A DNA stretch of 64,000 nucleotides from Flavobacteriales bacterium UBA1494 (GCA_905182175.1 CAJJAT010000015.1:1-64000); one strand, 5' to 3'; counted from the first letter of the stretch, positions 10,114-20,192 are shown. Numbers and translations: made by a program. The notes: a model not told the origin generated them from the sequence alone.

Positions 10114-11188
10114 CGTACACTTTGTGTCCCCCTTCCATCAGGTACTTATCCCTTTTAAAAAGAGCTAAATCTGATTGAACCATTTCGTTCACCAACTCAT
10201 TGATTGTATACGTTGGGGTCCAGCCTAATTCTCTCTTCGCCTTAGAGGCATCTCCAATTAACAACTCAACCTCCGTTGGTCTAAAGTATTTTGGATCGAC
10301 TTTTACCAGAACTTTTCCATTTGCTTTATTCTTTCCAGTTTCATCGACTCCTTGTCCGCTCCATTCAACTTCTATATCTAACTCTTTAAATGCTCTTGTT
10401 ACGAACTCTCTAACAGTAATCATCTCACCGGTTGCCAACACGTAATCATCTGCTTTGTCAACCTGTAACATTCTCCACATGCCTTCAACGTAATCTTTAG
10501 CATGTCCCCAATCTCTTTGAGCATCCATGTTACCTAAATAAACTGTTTCTTGCATTCCTAGACTTATCCTAGCAGCTGCTCGAGTAATTTTTCGAGTTAC
10601 AAACGTTTCCCCTCTTAGAGGACTTTCATGATTAAATAAGATCCCATTACATGCAAACATACCGTAAGCCTCCCGGTAATTTTTTACAATCCAGAAGCCA
10701 TACAATTTTGCAACTGCGTAGGGACTTCGAGGATAGAATGGTGTCGTTTCAGTTTGAGGAACCTCTTGCACTTTTCCGTATAACTCTGATGTTGAAGCTT
10801 GATAAAACTTGGTCTTTTTTTCCAGCCCCAGAATCCGAATTGCTTCTAAAATTCTTAATGTTCCCATGGCATCTGAATTTGCAGTATACTCAGGTGTTTC
10901 GAAAGAAACTTTTACATGCGACTGAGCCGCAAGGTTATATATCTCGTCGGGTTGAACTTCTTGAATTATTCTTGTTAAGTTGGATGAATCTGTTAAATCG
11001 CCGAAATGCAGTTTAAACTTCACTCCTTTGTCATGCGGGTCTTGATATAAATGGTCTATTCTCGCGGTATTAAACATTGAACTTCTTCGTTTCACACCAT
11101 GAACTTCATAACCTTTCTCCAGCAACAATTCTGCTAAATAAGCTCCGTCTTGTCCTGTAACTCCTGTTATTAATGCAACTTTGCTCAT
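10100..11188 (-). CDS. gmd: GDP-mannose 4,6-dehydratase
   Basis: This 362-residue SDR enzyme converts GDP-mannose to GDP-4-keto-6-deoxymannose. Visible are [19 protein letters not shown] (Rossmann motif, residues 8-26), [33 protein letters not shown] (catalytic region), the [12 protein letters not shown] segment with YxxxK, and [17 protein letters not shown]. Length and motifs are canonical. It is the first gene of the leftward polysaccharide run and overlaps fcl. GDP-fucose made here would supply a fucosylated surface glycan. Confidence 0.97.
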   Translation of the reverse strand: MSKVALITGVTGQDGAYLAELLLEKGYEVHGVKRRSSMFNTARIDHLYQDPHDKGVKFKLHFGDLTDSSNLTRIIQEVQPDEIYNLAAQSHVKVSFETPEYTANSDAMGTLRILEAIRILGLEKKTKFYQASTSELYGKVQEVPQTETTPFYPRSPYAVAKLYGFWIVKNYREAYGMFACNGILFNHESPLRGETFVTRKITRAAARISLGMQETVYLGNMDAQRDWGHAKDYVEGMWRMLQVDKADDYVLATGEMITVREFVTRAFKELDIEVEWSGQGVDETGKNKANGKVLVKVDPKYFRPTEVELLIGDASKAKRELGWTPTYTINELVNEMVQSDLALFKRDKYLMEGGHKVYDAHE

Positions 11189-11230
11189 TTTTAACTTTTA
11201 TACTTACAATATTACTGTTTTCCCAAAAAC

Positions 11231-12040
11231 CTACTCTTTGGTAACTAAAAACCAATTATTTAATAAATTCTCTCGATTATATTTCATCTCTACTTTTGTC
11301 CGGTAGTCTATGACTTTACCACCCATAGCCTCCACTATAGCCTGACCTGCAGCTGTGTCCCATTCCATTGTAGGAGCGAACCTTGGATAGTCGTCCGCTT
11401 TACCTTCAGCAACCATGCACAATTTCAGAGAGCTTCCTACCGAAATCATTTCAATCTCCCCTTGTTCCTGACGCTTGGATTCAATGAATTGCTCAGTTTC
11501 CACAGACATGTGAGAACGACTCCCAACAATCGTGTACTTTCTATCGTTGCTTTGTGGCAGCTTGTTTTCATTGGATATGAAATCCTCTAGAAATTTTTCG
11601 TCATTCTTAGAGAAGTCATTTACTTTAAATGACCCAACTTCTTGGGCACCAAAATACAGCTCATCTTTTACTGGAACATATATAATTCCCATAATCGCCT
11701 TCTGCTTGTGAATTAGCGCTATATTGACAGTGAACTCTCCGTTCCGTTTTACAAACTCTTTGGTTCCATCTAATGGGTCTACCATCCAAAAATAATCCCA
11801 TTTTTTCCTTTCTTCATATGGAACATCTCGGCCTTCTTCACTTAAGATCGGAAAATCTGTAGGTTTTAATACTTCTACAATAGCCAAATGTGCTTGCTTG
11901 TCTGCCTCTGTCAGAGGAGACTTATCATCCTTATGCTCTACAGCGAAATCAGAATTGTATATTTTTAATATCGCTTTGCCGGCAACTAATGTTGCATGAT
12001 TACAAATTTGGAGTAATTCTTTCTTCTTTGTTATATCCAT
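11231..12040 (-). CDS. cysQ: 3'(2'),5'-bisphosphate nucleotidase (CysQ-like)
   Basis: A 269-residue inositol monophosphatase-superfamily enzyme that removes 3'-phosphoadenosine 5'-phosphate, a by-product of sulfate assimilation. The metal-binding motif is DPLDGTKEFVKRNGEFT (about residues 88-104) and the second motif is WDTAAGQAIVEAMGG (about 224-238); E63/E64 of the ILSEEG motif are also present. In Bacteroidota cysQ is often beside sulfate or sugar nucleotide genes. It is separated from gmd by 42 nt and could belong to the same transcript. Confidence 0.9.
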   Translation of the reverse strand: MDITKKKELLQICNHATLVAGKAILKIYNSDFAVEHKDDKSPLTEADKQAHLAIVEVLKPTDFPILSEEGRDVPYEERKKWDYFWMVDPLDGTKEFVKRNGEFTVNIALIHKQKAIMGIIYVPVKDELYFGAQEVGSFKVNDFSKNDEKFLEDFISNENKLPQSNDRKYTIVGSRSHMSVETEQFIESKRQEQGEIEMISVGSSLKLCMVAEGKADDYPRFAPTMEWDTAAGQAIVEAMGGKVIDYRTKVEMKYNRENLLNNWFLVTKE

Positions 12041-12079
12041 TGTATTTAGTGTACGGAAAGGTTCCGGTATATTTTCTAG

Positions 12080-12772
12080 TTAGGCCCCTACTAGTCCCAA
12101 CATTGATTCAAAAATCTTCAAGCCGTCTGTGTTGCCTAAAGTTAGATCCGCGGCTCTTTCAGGATGTGGCATAATACCAAAAACATTTCTTCCCTCATTA
12201 CACACACCTGCAATGTTTTCCAACGACCCATTTGGATTGGACTCATCAGTGATGTTCCCATCAACATCGCAATATCGATAACTCACCTGGTCGTTGTGCA
12301 CAATTTTACTTAGCGTATCTTCCGGAGCAAAATAACGCCCTTCTGCATGAGCAATAGGAATTTTCAAAATATCATCCGTAGAAATACCTTGATTTACAAT
12401 TGAGGAATTATTGTCAGCTTTTAAAAACACGTTTTTACATGTAAACTTCTGATTATTGTTGTGCAACAATGTTCCTGGCAGCAATTTCGACTCACACAAA
12501 ATTTGAAATCCATTGCAAATTCCCATAACATATCCGCCTTTCGCAGCATGTTTTTGGACTTCATTCATAATTGGAGAATAATTTGCGATAGCACCCGAGC
12601 GAAGATAATCTCCAAAAGAAAATCCTCCTGGAAGTATAACAAAATCAACCCCTTTCAAATCTGCTTCTTTGTGCCAAAGTCGCTCAACTTTATAGCCCAT
12701 TGTGCTTTCCAACACATATATCATATCTTGATCGCAATTGGATCCTGGAAAAGTAATTACTCCGAATTTCAT
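12080..12772 (-). CDS. purQ: Phosphoribosylformylglycinamidine synthase, glutaminase subunit PurQ
   Basis: A 230-residue class I glutamine amidotransferase that supplies ammonia to PurL in the fourth step of purine synthesis. The nucleophile cysteine sits in GICNGFQILCESKLLPG (about residues 84-100), the oxyanion region is GGFSFGDYLRSGAIAN, and the His/Glu part of the triad is MPHPERAAD near the C terminus. The stand-alone PurQ implies a separate PurL and PurS, which are not in this window. purD lies nearby but is separated by two other genes. Confidence 0.95.
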   Translation of the reverse strand: MKFGVITFPGSNCDQDMIYVLESTMGYKVERLWHKEADLKGVDFVILPGGFSFGDYLRSGAIANYSPIMNEVQKHAAKGGYVMGICNGFQILCESKLLPGTLLHNNNQKFTCKNVFLKADNNSSIVNQGISTDDILKIPIAHAEGRYFAPEDTLSKIVHNDQVSYRYCDVDGNITDESNPNGSLENIAGVCNEGRNVFGIMPHPERAADLTLGNTDGLKIFESMLGLVGA

Positions 12773-12788
12773 GCCTTTCTATTTTATA

Positions 12789-12796
12789 CAAAGATA
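12789..12796 (-). promoter_or_regulatory. Candidate -7 element upstream of purQ
   Basis: The minus strand reads TATCTTTG, matching TAnnTTTG, 17 nt upstream of the purQ start. No well-spaced TTG element was found, so this is a moderate call. Confidence 0.4.
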
Positions 12797-12830
12797 AAAA
12801 AATCAATGCAGTAGAAAACTATATTTTTGG

Positions 12831-13763
12831 TTAAAAGTTTATCCAAACCAAAGTGCAAAGTAACAGCAATGCAACTGCATCCATGACCCACATTCGGGTA
12901 TGCTTTTTGTAATAATAAAGAATAAATAATGCTAAAAATGGTATAATCCCTACAATAGGAGAACAGTTCTGAAGAACAATTAAAATTCCCAATTGAACAG
13001 ATATAAAGATACTAACGATCAATAATTGATTTCTTTGCCGCGCAACAAACTTTGATCTATTAAAGAATATCTTAACAGCAGCAATTAAAGAGAGGATTAA
13101 AAACGCAAGACTCGAACCAATATATTCCAGACTGTAAAGCGTTTTATTGGGAGAGGCCAGTTCTATATTTTCTAACTTCCATGGTAAATTAAAAAGATAC
13201 ACAACGCATGAAAAGTAGAAAAAAGGAAGAGCAAACCCTAAGGCTATTACAATGTAATTTCTTAATTCAAAGGGTCGAAAAAACAAAACTGTTAAGAGTG
13301 GAATAATTACGGCTAATAGAATAGGATAAAATAAAACTGATGCTATTCCGAGAATTAGCGATGCTGCAAACAACAAACCTAGCACGGACTTTTGATTGTA
13401 AACTCGAAGCACCAAAGACAAACTAAAAACAGAGAGTAAAACTGCAAGAACATCTAATAAAGAACCATTTGCGAAAAAAGTAGAGACAAACCCTAGCATC
13501 GTAAAAAGCACAAAAGGATTTTGATTACCCTCTACTAAACGATGTCCTTTGTTTATTTGAAAAACTACGACCGAAGCAAAAAATAAAATTAACAACACCG
13601 CCACTTTTGAAACTCCCGAATTTAACTGAGTCGAACTATTTATCAAACAGTATGTGCCACTGAGACTTAACTGATAATCGTCTATCAACATCCACAACAA
13701 AGTTGCCCCAATTAAGGAGATAATAAGACTAATAATTACATTTTGAGGAATTTTAAATAACAC
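12831..13763 (-). CDS. DUF6427-like polytopic membrane protein
   Basis: A 310-residue, very hydrophobic protein with about nine to ten predicted helices and short charged loops (for example RVYNQKS and FFNRSKFVARQRNQ). The size, composition and position beside a DUF6341 protein and purD match DUF6427, a membrane family of unknown function conserved in Flavobacteriia. No catalytic motif is visible. It is transcribed away from the DUF6341 gene, which shares its 80-nt upstream spacer. Confidence 0.6.
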   Translation of the reverse strand: MLFKIPQNVIISLIISLIGATLLWMLIDDYQLSLSGTYCLINSSTQLNSGVSKVAVLLILFFASVVVFQINKGHRLVEGNQNPFVLFTMLGFVSTFFANGSLLDVLAVLLSVFSLSLVLRVYNQKSVLGLLFAASLILGIASVLFYPILLAVIIPLLTVLFFRPFELRNYIVIALGFALPFFYFSCVVYLFNLPWKLENIELASPNKTLYSLEYIGSSLAFLILSLIAAVKIFFNRSKFVARQRNQLLIVSIFISVQLGILIVLQNCSPIVGIIPFLALFILYYYKKHTRMWVMDAVALLLLCTLVWINF

Positions 13764-13785
13764 GTATTAAAGATTGATTCAAATA

Positions 13786-13820
13786 TTTGGATTTAAAATT
13801 ACAATTGTTTATTATTTTTG
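13786..13820 (+). promoter_or_regulatory. Candidate promoter of the DUF6341 gene
   Basis: TATTTTTG at 13813-13820 is an exact TAnnTTTG element, and a TTTG lies upstream at 13786-13789, although the 23-nt spacing is somewhat long. The ATG used for the downstream gene is at 13844, which leaves a short leader. This supports the internal start over the longer open frame beginning at 13787. Confidence 0.45.
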
Positions 13821-13843
13821 TAGCTCAATTAAAACAAGCGACG

Positions 13844-14029
13844 ATGACCTGGAATGAAATTGTATACGGATTAGGAGATTTAATAACTGCAACTTTCAAA
13901 ATATTACCTACGTTGGGAAATATTCCTAATATCTTATTTTCAGGTGTCATTTTCGCTGGACTTGTTTATTGGATTTTTGAACTTAAAAAATACAGAGCCG
14001 AAGCTAAGAAAAACGGGACAATAGAGTAA
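13844..14029 (+). CDS. DUF6341-like small membrane protein
   Basis: A 61-residue protein (MTWNEIVYGLGD...) with one or two hydrophobic segments, NILFSGVIFAGLVYWIFELK being the clearest, and a charged tail. It resembles DUF6341, a small flavobacterial family of unknown function usually found next to purD and DUF6427. The start at 13844 was chosen because the longer frame from 13787 would include the probable promoter. It converges on purD with only 7 nt between the stop codons. Confidence 0.7.
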   Translation: MTWNEIVYGLGDLITATFKILPTLGNIPNILFSGVIFAGLVYWIFELKKYRAEAKKNGTIE

Positions 14030-14036
14030 TTATTTA

Positions 14037-15329
14037 TTATTCCATTAGGTCAAACCCAATGTCCTTTCTGTAATATTTACCTTCGTATAAAATACGGTCT
14101 GCATTTCCAAAAGATTTTGCAAGTGCATCTTTGATATTTTCGGCTACACCAGTAATGGCCAAAATTCTTCCACCATTGGTTATTATTTTTTTATTTTCTA
14201 ACTTAGTACCTGCATGAAATAATATGCAATCCTCTGTTTGATCAAAACCTGTCATTTCCTTTCCTTTCTCATATTCCTCAGGATATCCTTCAGCAACTAA
14301 CATAACGGTGGTAGCTGCATTTTCTTCGAACTCTATTCTAGAATTAGCCATATTGCCGTCAGCACAAGCTATAAAATGATCTACTAAATCAGATTTGATA
14401 CGTGGCATTACTACCTCTGTTTCTGGATCACCCATCCTTACATTGTATTCAATAACAAACGGTTGATTATCTACTATCATTAGTCCAATAAAAAGGAAAC
14501 CTTTGTAGTCTATTTTTTCAACCTTCAACCCGTTCACACTCGTCTGAACTACAGCGTTTTCAATTCTTTTCCTGAGTTCTTCGTTCATAAATGAAACTGG
14601 GGAAACGGCACCCATACCTCCAGTATTTAGACCTGTATCTCCTTCGCCAATTCTTTTATAGTCCTTCGCTTCAGGCATAATTTGATAACTCTCCCCATCC
14701 GTTAATACAAAAACAGACATTTCAATTCCATCTAAATATTCCTCTATCACAACATTAGAGCTTGCCTCGCCAAATTTAGCATCAACAAGCATTGCTTTTA
14801 ATTCAAATTTTGCTTCAGATAGTTCATTCAAAATCAAAACACCCTTGCCACCTGCTAAACCATCAGCTTTCAAAACATACGGTGCTTTTAGTGTCTCTAA
14901 AAAAGCATATCCATTTTCCAACGATTCAGCGGTAAACGACTCAAATTTTGCCGTTGGAACATTGTTTCGAATCATAAACTTTTTAGCAAACTCCTTGCTA
15001 CCCTCTAGCCGTGCTCCGTGCTTAGCCGGTCCTATAAGTTTTAAATAAGCAAACTCTGGCTTCGCTCTAAAGTAATCGACAATTCCCTCAACTAAGGGTG
15101 CCTCGGGCCCAACAACAACCATTCTTATGTTGTTTACCCTCACACAATCTGCAATAGCATCAAAATCGTTAACCGCAATATTTAAATTTGTTCCAACAGT
15201 TACTGTTCCTGCATTACCGGGTGCTATAAAAATATTGCTGGTTTTTGGGCTTTGTTTTAATTTCCATGCAATTGCATGCTCTCTACCTCCTGAACCTAAA
15301 ATAAGGATGTTCATTTGCTTTTTTTGCAA
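14037..15329 (-). CDS. purD: Phosphoribosylamine-glycine ligase
   Basis: A 430-residue ATP-grasp enzyme for the second step of purine synthesis, joining phosphoribosylamine and glycine. Visible are ILGSGGREHAIAWKL at the N terminus, VVGPEAPLVEGIVDYF, the ATP-grasp segments LKADGLAGGKGV and EEYLDGIEMSVFVLTDG, GGMGAVSP and the metal-binding VIEYNVRMGDPETEVVMPR (about residues 285-303). Length and motifs are canonical. The gene is convergent with the DUF6341 gene on its right-hand transcription end. Confidence 0.97.
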   Translation of the reverse strand: MQKKQMNILILGSGGREHAIAWKLKQSPKTSNIFIAPGNAGTVTVGTNLNIAVNDFDAIADCVRVNNIRMVVVGPEAPLVEGIVDYFRAKPEFAYLKLIGPAKHGARLEGSKEFAKKFMIRNNVPTAKFESFTAESLENGYAFLETLKAPYVLKADGLAGGKGVLILNELSEAKFELKAMLVDAKFGEASSNVVIEEYLDGIEMSVFVLTDGESYQIMPEAKDYKRIGEGDTGLNTGGMGAVSPVSFMNEELRKRIENAVVQTSVNGLKVEKIDYKGFLFIGLMIVDNQPFVIEYNVRMGDPETEVVMPRIKSDLVDHFIACADGNMANSRIEFEENAATTVMLVAEGYPEEYEKGKEMTGFDQTEDCILFHAGTKLENKKIITNGGRILAITGVAENIKDALAKSFGNADRILYEGKYYRKDIGFDLME

Positions 15330-15639
15330 AGAAACGAAATTGAAAATGAAGAATTCTGAAATGTCAAATTTTCAATTCCGGATTACCAAAGAATGAATTA
15401 TAGTAGAAGAATTACGAAAAGTAGTTGCAAAAGCTTTTAGTTTTAATCAAAAAAAGCGAATTGCAAGGAGCAATTTTAGAACTAGGAAATTTTTAATGGG
15501 TTACTTTTCGAACTACGGAGTGTATCTGCCTAAGATTTTAAGGTGGAAAGAACAATTATGAGTCTTTTACTACCAGAGATTAGCTGTTGAAATCTAGTTT
15601 AAAAGCGCCCTTACAAACTATTTGCACATTTGTTACTTC

Positions 15640-16108
15640 ACCGCTTCATCGAAGCTTATTTTTTGAATTCTTCATCAAATTTTCAGCCACCCACTTTACA
15701 TACTTTTATCAAAAGTAAAACCGGAATCTTGATCCTTTATATAAAGTTTAGCCACTGGTGGCAGCATACTTTCATCCACCTCGTGGTCTCCCTCTTTAGA
15801 AAGCTCAATGTCTAGTTAAAAGAAAATCGACCATTTATACTGATCGATGAATCAGTTTTTGCAACTACTGCAACTGACTTTTCTATAAAAACCTCTTTCT
15901 TAAAAGTAACACTGCACGCATAACCCTAGCTCCCGTTTTTCAAATTCTGACACCTTGTAAACTTCGTTATCAGGATAAACTTCAATTTGAACTTCGTTTA
16001 TAATACTTTTCTTGTACTTCATTATCCCATAGACAATAAGAAACCTGTCTGCTGTGCCGAAAGCGCTAAGCAACTAATAATAAAAAGTATGGTAATAAAT
16101 GTCTTTAT
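15640..16108 (-). pseudogene. Decayed secreted-protein gene between purD and odhB
   Basis: Minus-strand reading from 16108 begins ATA-AAG-ACA, followed by a convincing signal peptide (KTFITILFIISCLALSAQQ), so the start codon appears to have mutated from ATG to ATA. The frame then meets stops. A shift of frame gives IVYGIMKYKKSIINEVQIEV and YPDNEVYKVSEFEKRELG. Another shift gives SVTFKKEVFIEKSVAVVAKT, and a last one DIELSKEGDHEVDESMLPPV and AKLYIKDQDSGFTFDKSM. These consecutive protein-like pieces in changing frames are typical of a decaying gene. The family is not recognised; a small exported protein is the best description. Confidence 0.6.
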
Positions 16109-16110
16109 AA

Positions 16111-16157
16111 AAAAAGTAAGCCTTTATACTCATTATGAGTACAAAGGCTTACTTTTT
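16111..16157 (-). terminator. Long terminator hairpin after odhB
   Basis: The arms AAAAAGTAAGCCTTT (16111-16125) and its exact reverse complement (16143-16157) enclose a second perfect 7-bp stem (TACTCAT/ATGAGTA), giving an almost continuous 22-bp stem with one mismatch and a tiny loop. T-runs flank both sides, so it can end transcription in either direction. It lies 15 nt after the odhB stop. Confidence 0.9.
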
Positions 16158-16172
16158 GAATGTGCGAGTTTT

Positions 16173-17435
16173 TTATAGGCCCAGTAACACTTCATCTGGA
16201 TCTTTACCTCCAAAAATTATTTTCGATGGGTTCTCAATCATCTCTTTAACTTTTACCAAAAATCCAACAGATTCTTTTCCATCAATAATTCTGTGATCAT
16301 AAGATAAGGCTAAGTACATCATTGGTCTAATCTTAACCTCTCCATTTACAGCCATTGGACGCTCAACAATGTTGTGCATACCTAGAATCGCTGATTGTGG
16401 TGGGTTAATAATTGGAGTACTCATCATACTGCCAAAAACTCCGCCATTTGTTATTGTAAACGTTCCGCCTGTCATTTCATCCATTGATAATTTCCCATCT
16501 CTAGCTTTAATTGCCAAACGTTTAATGTCTGCTTCAATTTCTGCCAAGCTCATCTGTTCAGCATTTCTTACTACAGGCACCATTAACCCTTTTGGAGAAC
16601 TCACTGCAATGCCGATATCTGCATAGTCATGAAAAATGATTTCATTGCCATCAATCATACCATTCACTTTCGGGAAATGATTTAGTGCCTCAGTAACTGC
16701 TTTCGTAAAGAAAGACATGAAACCCAAATTTACATTATGGTGCTCTCTAAAACGCTCCTTCATCCTGCCTCTCAGCGCCATTACTTCCGTCATGTCTACC
16801 TCATTAAAAGTAGTTAACATGGCTGTTTCATTTTTGACAGCAACTAAGCGTTCAGCGACCTTTCTTCTCAGAGAGGACATTTTTTCTCTAGACTTTTCTC
16901 GAGAACCTCCCCACCCTTGGGTAGACTTCACTGGTATGGCTGCTGCCATTACTTCAACAACATCTTGTTTTGTAATTCGACCACCTTTGCCACTACCATT
17001 CACTTGGTTTGTAGAAATATTGTTCTCTGCCATTGCTTTTTTAGCTGACGGAGAAGGATGACCGGCAGCATGAGAGGATGCATCGGGAGCTGCAGCTTCT
17101 GCCTCGCTCGGTGCACTCTTGTTTTTTAATGATTCTTCGGGTACCGAATCTAAAGACTTGTCTTGCGGCACAGCGGATTTCAGAGCAGCCGCAGGAGCTT
17201 CAGCAGCAGTATCAATTTCTGCAACAATTTGTCCCACCTCAACAGTATCTCCTTCTTCCGCTTTAAGCGAAATAGTGCCACTTGCTGTTGCAGTTAATTC
17301 TAAGGTTGCTTTGTCTGAGTCAATTTCAGCAATAACATCATCGATGTTAACATAGTCGCCATCAGCAACTGTCCATGATGCAATATCAACTTCTGAGATT
17401 GATTCTCCCGGACTTGGAACTTTTACTTCTTCCAT
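16173..17435 (-). CDS. odhB: 2-oxoglutarate dehydrogenase E2, dihydrolipoyl succinyltransferase
   Basis: A 420-residue E2 protein. An N-terminal lipoyl domain has its lipoyl lysine in DSDKATLEL (about residue 44), followed by an Ala/Pro/Ser-rich linker, a peripheral E3-binding domain ([20 protein letters not shown], about 126-146) and a catalytic domain ending with the [19 protein letters not shown] motif (His and Asp active site). It acts in the TCA cycle, moving the succinyl group to CoA. It starts 6 nt after odhA and ends before a strong terminator. Lipoylation would depend on the lipB and lipA genes found later in the window. Confidence 0.97.
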   Translation of the reverse strand: MEEVKVPSPGESISEVDIASWTVADGDYVNIDDVIAEIDSDKATLELTATASGTISLKAEEGDTVEVGQIVAEIDTAAEAPAAALKSAVPQDKSLDSVPEESLKNKSAPSEAEAAAPDASSHAAGHPSPSAKKAMAENNISTNQVNGSGKGGRITKQDVVEVMAAAIPVKSTQGWGGSREKSREKMSSLRRKVAERLVAVKNETAMLTTFNEVDMTEVMALRGRMKERFREHHNVNLGFMSFFTKAVTEALNHFPKVNGMIDGNEIIFHDYADIGIAVSSPKGLMVPVVRNAEQMSLAEIEADIKRLAIKARDGKLSMDEMTGGTFTITNGGVFGSMMSTPIINPPQSAILGMHNIVERPMAVNGEVKIRPMMYLALSYDHRIIDGKESVGFLVKVKEMIENPSKIIFGGKDPDEVLLGL

Positions 17436-17441
17436 CTTATT

Positions 17442-20192
17442 TTATTTTTTTATTGAGTAACCCAACGTTTGTTCTATAATTGCAGCTTGTCGTCTTTCAA
17501 ATACTCTAGACGAACCTGAAGCAGGACTTGCACTTGAGTGTCGGCTAACCAGATTCCAATCTGCAGCTTGTTCTGTTGTCGTTTTAATGAACCTCCATGC
17601 TCCCATATTTTCAGGCTCCTCTTGAGACCAAACTAAATTTTTAATGTTAGGATAACCACCTAACAAATCGTTTAGCTGCTTTTGCGGGAATGGATATAAC
17701 TGCTCAACCCTTACAATTGTAATATCATCTAATCCTTTTTCATCTCTCGCTTTTCTCAATTCATAAAAAAGCTTACCCGAACAACAAACCACTGTTTTTA
17801 CCTTCTTGGAATCTACCTCTTCCGAAATAATTTCTTGAAATGAGCCTGTTGCTAAGTCTTCAACCTTTGAGATAGCTTCGGGATGGCGCAATAAACTCTT
17901 TGGAGTCATTACAACTAGAGGAGTTCTAAATTCTCGCTTCAGTTGTCTTCTTAAAATGTGAAAGAAGTTTCCAGGTGTTGTACAATTTGCGATTTGCATG
18001 TTATTGTCGCCACAAAGCGATAAATAACGCTCTAATCTTGCACTTGAATGTTCCGAACCTTGACCTTCATAACCGTGAGGTAATAGCATGACTAATCCGC
18101 TTTTTGAACGCCACTTATCTTCTGCAGCGCTTATAAATTGGTCAATTATAATTTGTGCTCCGTTATTAAAATCTCCGAACTGCGCTTCCCAAATAGTTAA
18201 TGTATTTGGCATAGCCATAGCATAACCGCATTCAAATCCTAATACCCCATATTCTGAAAGTAGAGAATTATAAATGTCAAATCTTCCTTGATTCTCACTG
18301 ACGTTGGCTAATGGGGCATATTCCTCTTCTGAATCTTCTACCTTAATTACGGCATGTCTGTGAGAAAATGTTCCTCTTTCAACATCTTGACCAGAAATTC
18401 GGACTGAATGACCTTCTTCTAGTAATGAGCCATATGCCAATGTTTCTGCCATTCCCCAATCTAATTTGTCGGTATCCTCCAACATTTTTCGGCGATCTTC
18501 CATCAGCTTTTTAGACTTTTTAAAGAACGCCTTATCCTCTGGAAGAGTTACTAACTTCTTGCCAATTTTCATCAACTTTTCTTTCCCAAAACCTGTCTCA
18601 ATTGACTTCACAAAATCCTCCTCTTCAGAGGGTCTAATGCCCTCCCATGTGGCTTCCAAGAAGTTAGTTATTTTCGCCTTAACTATCTCTTTCGATTCAG
18701 TTAATCGGGCTTGCAATAAGTCATTAAACTCTGCCTCTGTCGCTTTTGCTTCCTCTTTTGTAATGATTCCTTTTTCAGATAATTCGTTTAAATAAATATC
18801 TCTAGGGTTTTTATGCTTTGAAATAGCTTTGTATAAAATTGGTTGCGTAAATCTTGGTTCATCACCTTCATTATGACCGTATTTTCGGTAGCACAATAAA
18901 TCGACAAAAACATCTCTCTTGTATTTATTTCGGTATTCTAATGCCAGTTTAATCGTATGAACTACCGCTTCTACGTCATCTCCATTTACGTGAAAAACAG
19001 GACATAAAGTAACCTTAGCCACATCCGTGCAATACGTACTTGACCGACCGTCTAAGTAATTCGTGGTAAACCCAATTTGATTGTTGATGACAATATGAAT
19101 GGTTCCTCCTGTTTTGTACCCATCAAGATTTGCCATTTGAACAACTTCGTAAGCAATTCCTTGTCCAGCTAAAGCTGCATCTCCATGAATTAAGATCGGC
19201 GCGATTTTAGCATCACTCACTAAGTAATCGTCCACTTTTGCCCTTGCAATTCCCTCTACTATTGGAGCAACCGCTTCAAGGTGAGAAGGGTTTGGCGAAA
19301 GCGTCATTTTAACCTGCTTTCCACTATCTGTTTTAATGTCGCAGGTATATCCCAAGTGATATTTTACATCACCATCAAACAGATTATCTTCGTATTCTTT
19401 CCCTTCAAATTCACTAAAAATAGCGTCGTAAGTTTTATTGAAGATGTTCGCCAATACATTCAATCTACCTCTGTGTGCCATTCCTACAACAAACTCTTCA
19501 ATTCCCATATTGGCGCCCATTTCAATAACAGCATCTAATGCCGGAATTAAAGCTTCGCCACCTTCTAGCGAAAATCTTTTCTGACCAACAAATTTCTTAT
19601 GCAAAAACTGCTCAAACATTACTGCTTGGCTTAGCTTTTTCAGCATGTGCCGGCGTTCGTCATTCGTAAAATCAGGTCGATTTCTATTCGACTCCAATTT
19701 CTCTTGAATCCATTGAACCTTGTCCGGTTTTCGAATGTACCTGTATTCAATGCCAATGGAGCTGCAATACGTTTCTTCTAGATGAGCAATAATTTGCTCT
19801 AACGTGCTATCTTTCAATCCAATTTCAGAACCAGCTTGAAACTTATCATTTAAGTCACTTTTACTTAACCCAAAATTTTCTAATTCAAGTGTGGGTGTAT
19901 ATTTCCTCCTATCCCTTACCGGATTTGTTTTAGTAAACAGATGTCCTCTAGTTCTATAGCCGTTTATTAGATTAAGAACTTTGAATTCTTTGTCTGTTGA
20001 AATCCCCACAGTGAATGCTCCTGATTTACCAGAAGTTGTAACTTCATCTTCATAGGTCTTTCTAGCAAATTCGAACCCTTCGAAGAACTTAGCCCATCCT
20101 TCATCAACAGACTGAGGGTTATTTAGGTAATTCTGGTACAGCTCTTCAACGGCTGACACATCTGCATTGCTCAAATAAGAAAACTTATCCAT
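17442..20192 (-). CDS. odhA: 2-oxoglutarate dehydrogenase E1 component
   Basis: A 916-residue thiamine diphosphate enzyme that decarboxylates 2-oxoglutarate. The N-terminal segment SYLSNADVSAVEELYQNYLN fits the E2-binding part of odhA/SucA. The ThDP and catalytic parts include GMAHRGRLNVLANIFNK, the HLGYT segment, HGDAALAGQGIAYEV and NNQIGFTTN, and the C-terminal half has EAQFGDFNNGAQIIIDQFIS and LPHGYEGQGSEHSSARLER. All are canonical. It is the first gene of the odhA-odhB operon and has a well-formed promoter with a palindrome over it. Confidence 0.97.
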   Translation of the reverse strand: MDKFSYLSNADVSAVEELYQNYLNNPQSVDEGWAKFFEGFEFARKTYEDEVTTSGKSGAFTVGISTDKEFKVLNLINGYRTRGHLFTKTNPVRDRRKYTPTLELENFGLSKSDLNDKFQAGSEIGLKDSTLEQIIAHLEETYCSSIGIEYRYIRKPDKVQWIQEKLESNRNRPDFTNDERRHMLKKLSQAVMFEQFLHKKFVGQKRFSLEGGEALIPALDAVIEMGANMGIEEFVVGMAHRGRLNVLANIFNKTYDAIFSEFEGKEYEDNLFDGDVKYHLGYTCDIKTDSGKQVKMTLSPNPSHLEAVAPIVEGIARAKVDDYLVSDAKIAPILIHGDAALAGQGIAYEVVQMANLDGYKTGGTIHIVINNQIGFTTNYLDGRSSTYCTDVAKVTLCPVFHVNGDDVEAVVHTIKLALEYRNKYKRDVFVDLLCYRKYGHNEGDEPRFTQPILYKAISKHKNPRDIYLNELSEKGIITKEEAKATEAEFNDLLQARLTESKEIVKAKITNFLEATWEGIRPSEEEDFVKSIETGFGKEKLMKIGKKLVTLPEDKAFFKKSKKLMEDRRKMLEDTDKLDWGMAETLAYGSLLEEGHSVRISGQDVERGTFSHRHAVIKVEDSEEEYAPLANVSENQGRFDIYNSLLSEYGVLGFECGYAMAMPNTLTIWEAQFGDFNNGAQIIIDQFISAAEDKWRSKSGLVMLLPHGYEGQGSEHSSARLERYLSLCGDNNMQIANCTTPGNFFHILRRQLKREFRTPLVVMTPKSLLRHPEAISKVEDLATGSFQEIISEEVDSKKVKTVVCCSGKLFYELRKARDEKGLDDITIVRVEQLYPFPQKQLNDLLGGYPNIKNLVWSQEEPENMGAWRFIKTTTEQAADWNLVSRHSSASPASGSSRVFERRQAAIIEQTLGYSIKK

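Noticed and set aside
10651-11016. 121-codon plus-strand frame inside gmd
   Set aside because: It is the antisense shadow of a canonical GDP-mannose dehydratase.
12461-12814. 117-codon plus-strand frame opposite purQ
   Set aside because: Antisense shadow of purQ without motif or promoter.
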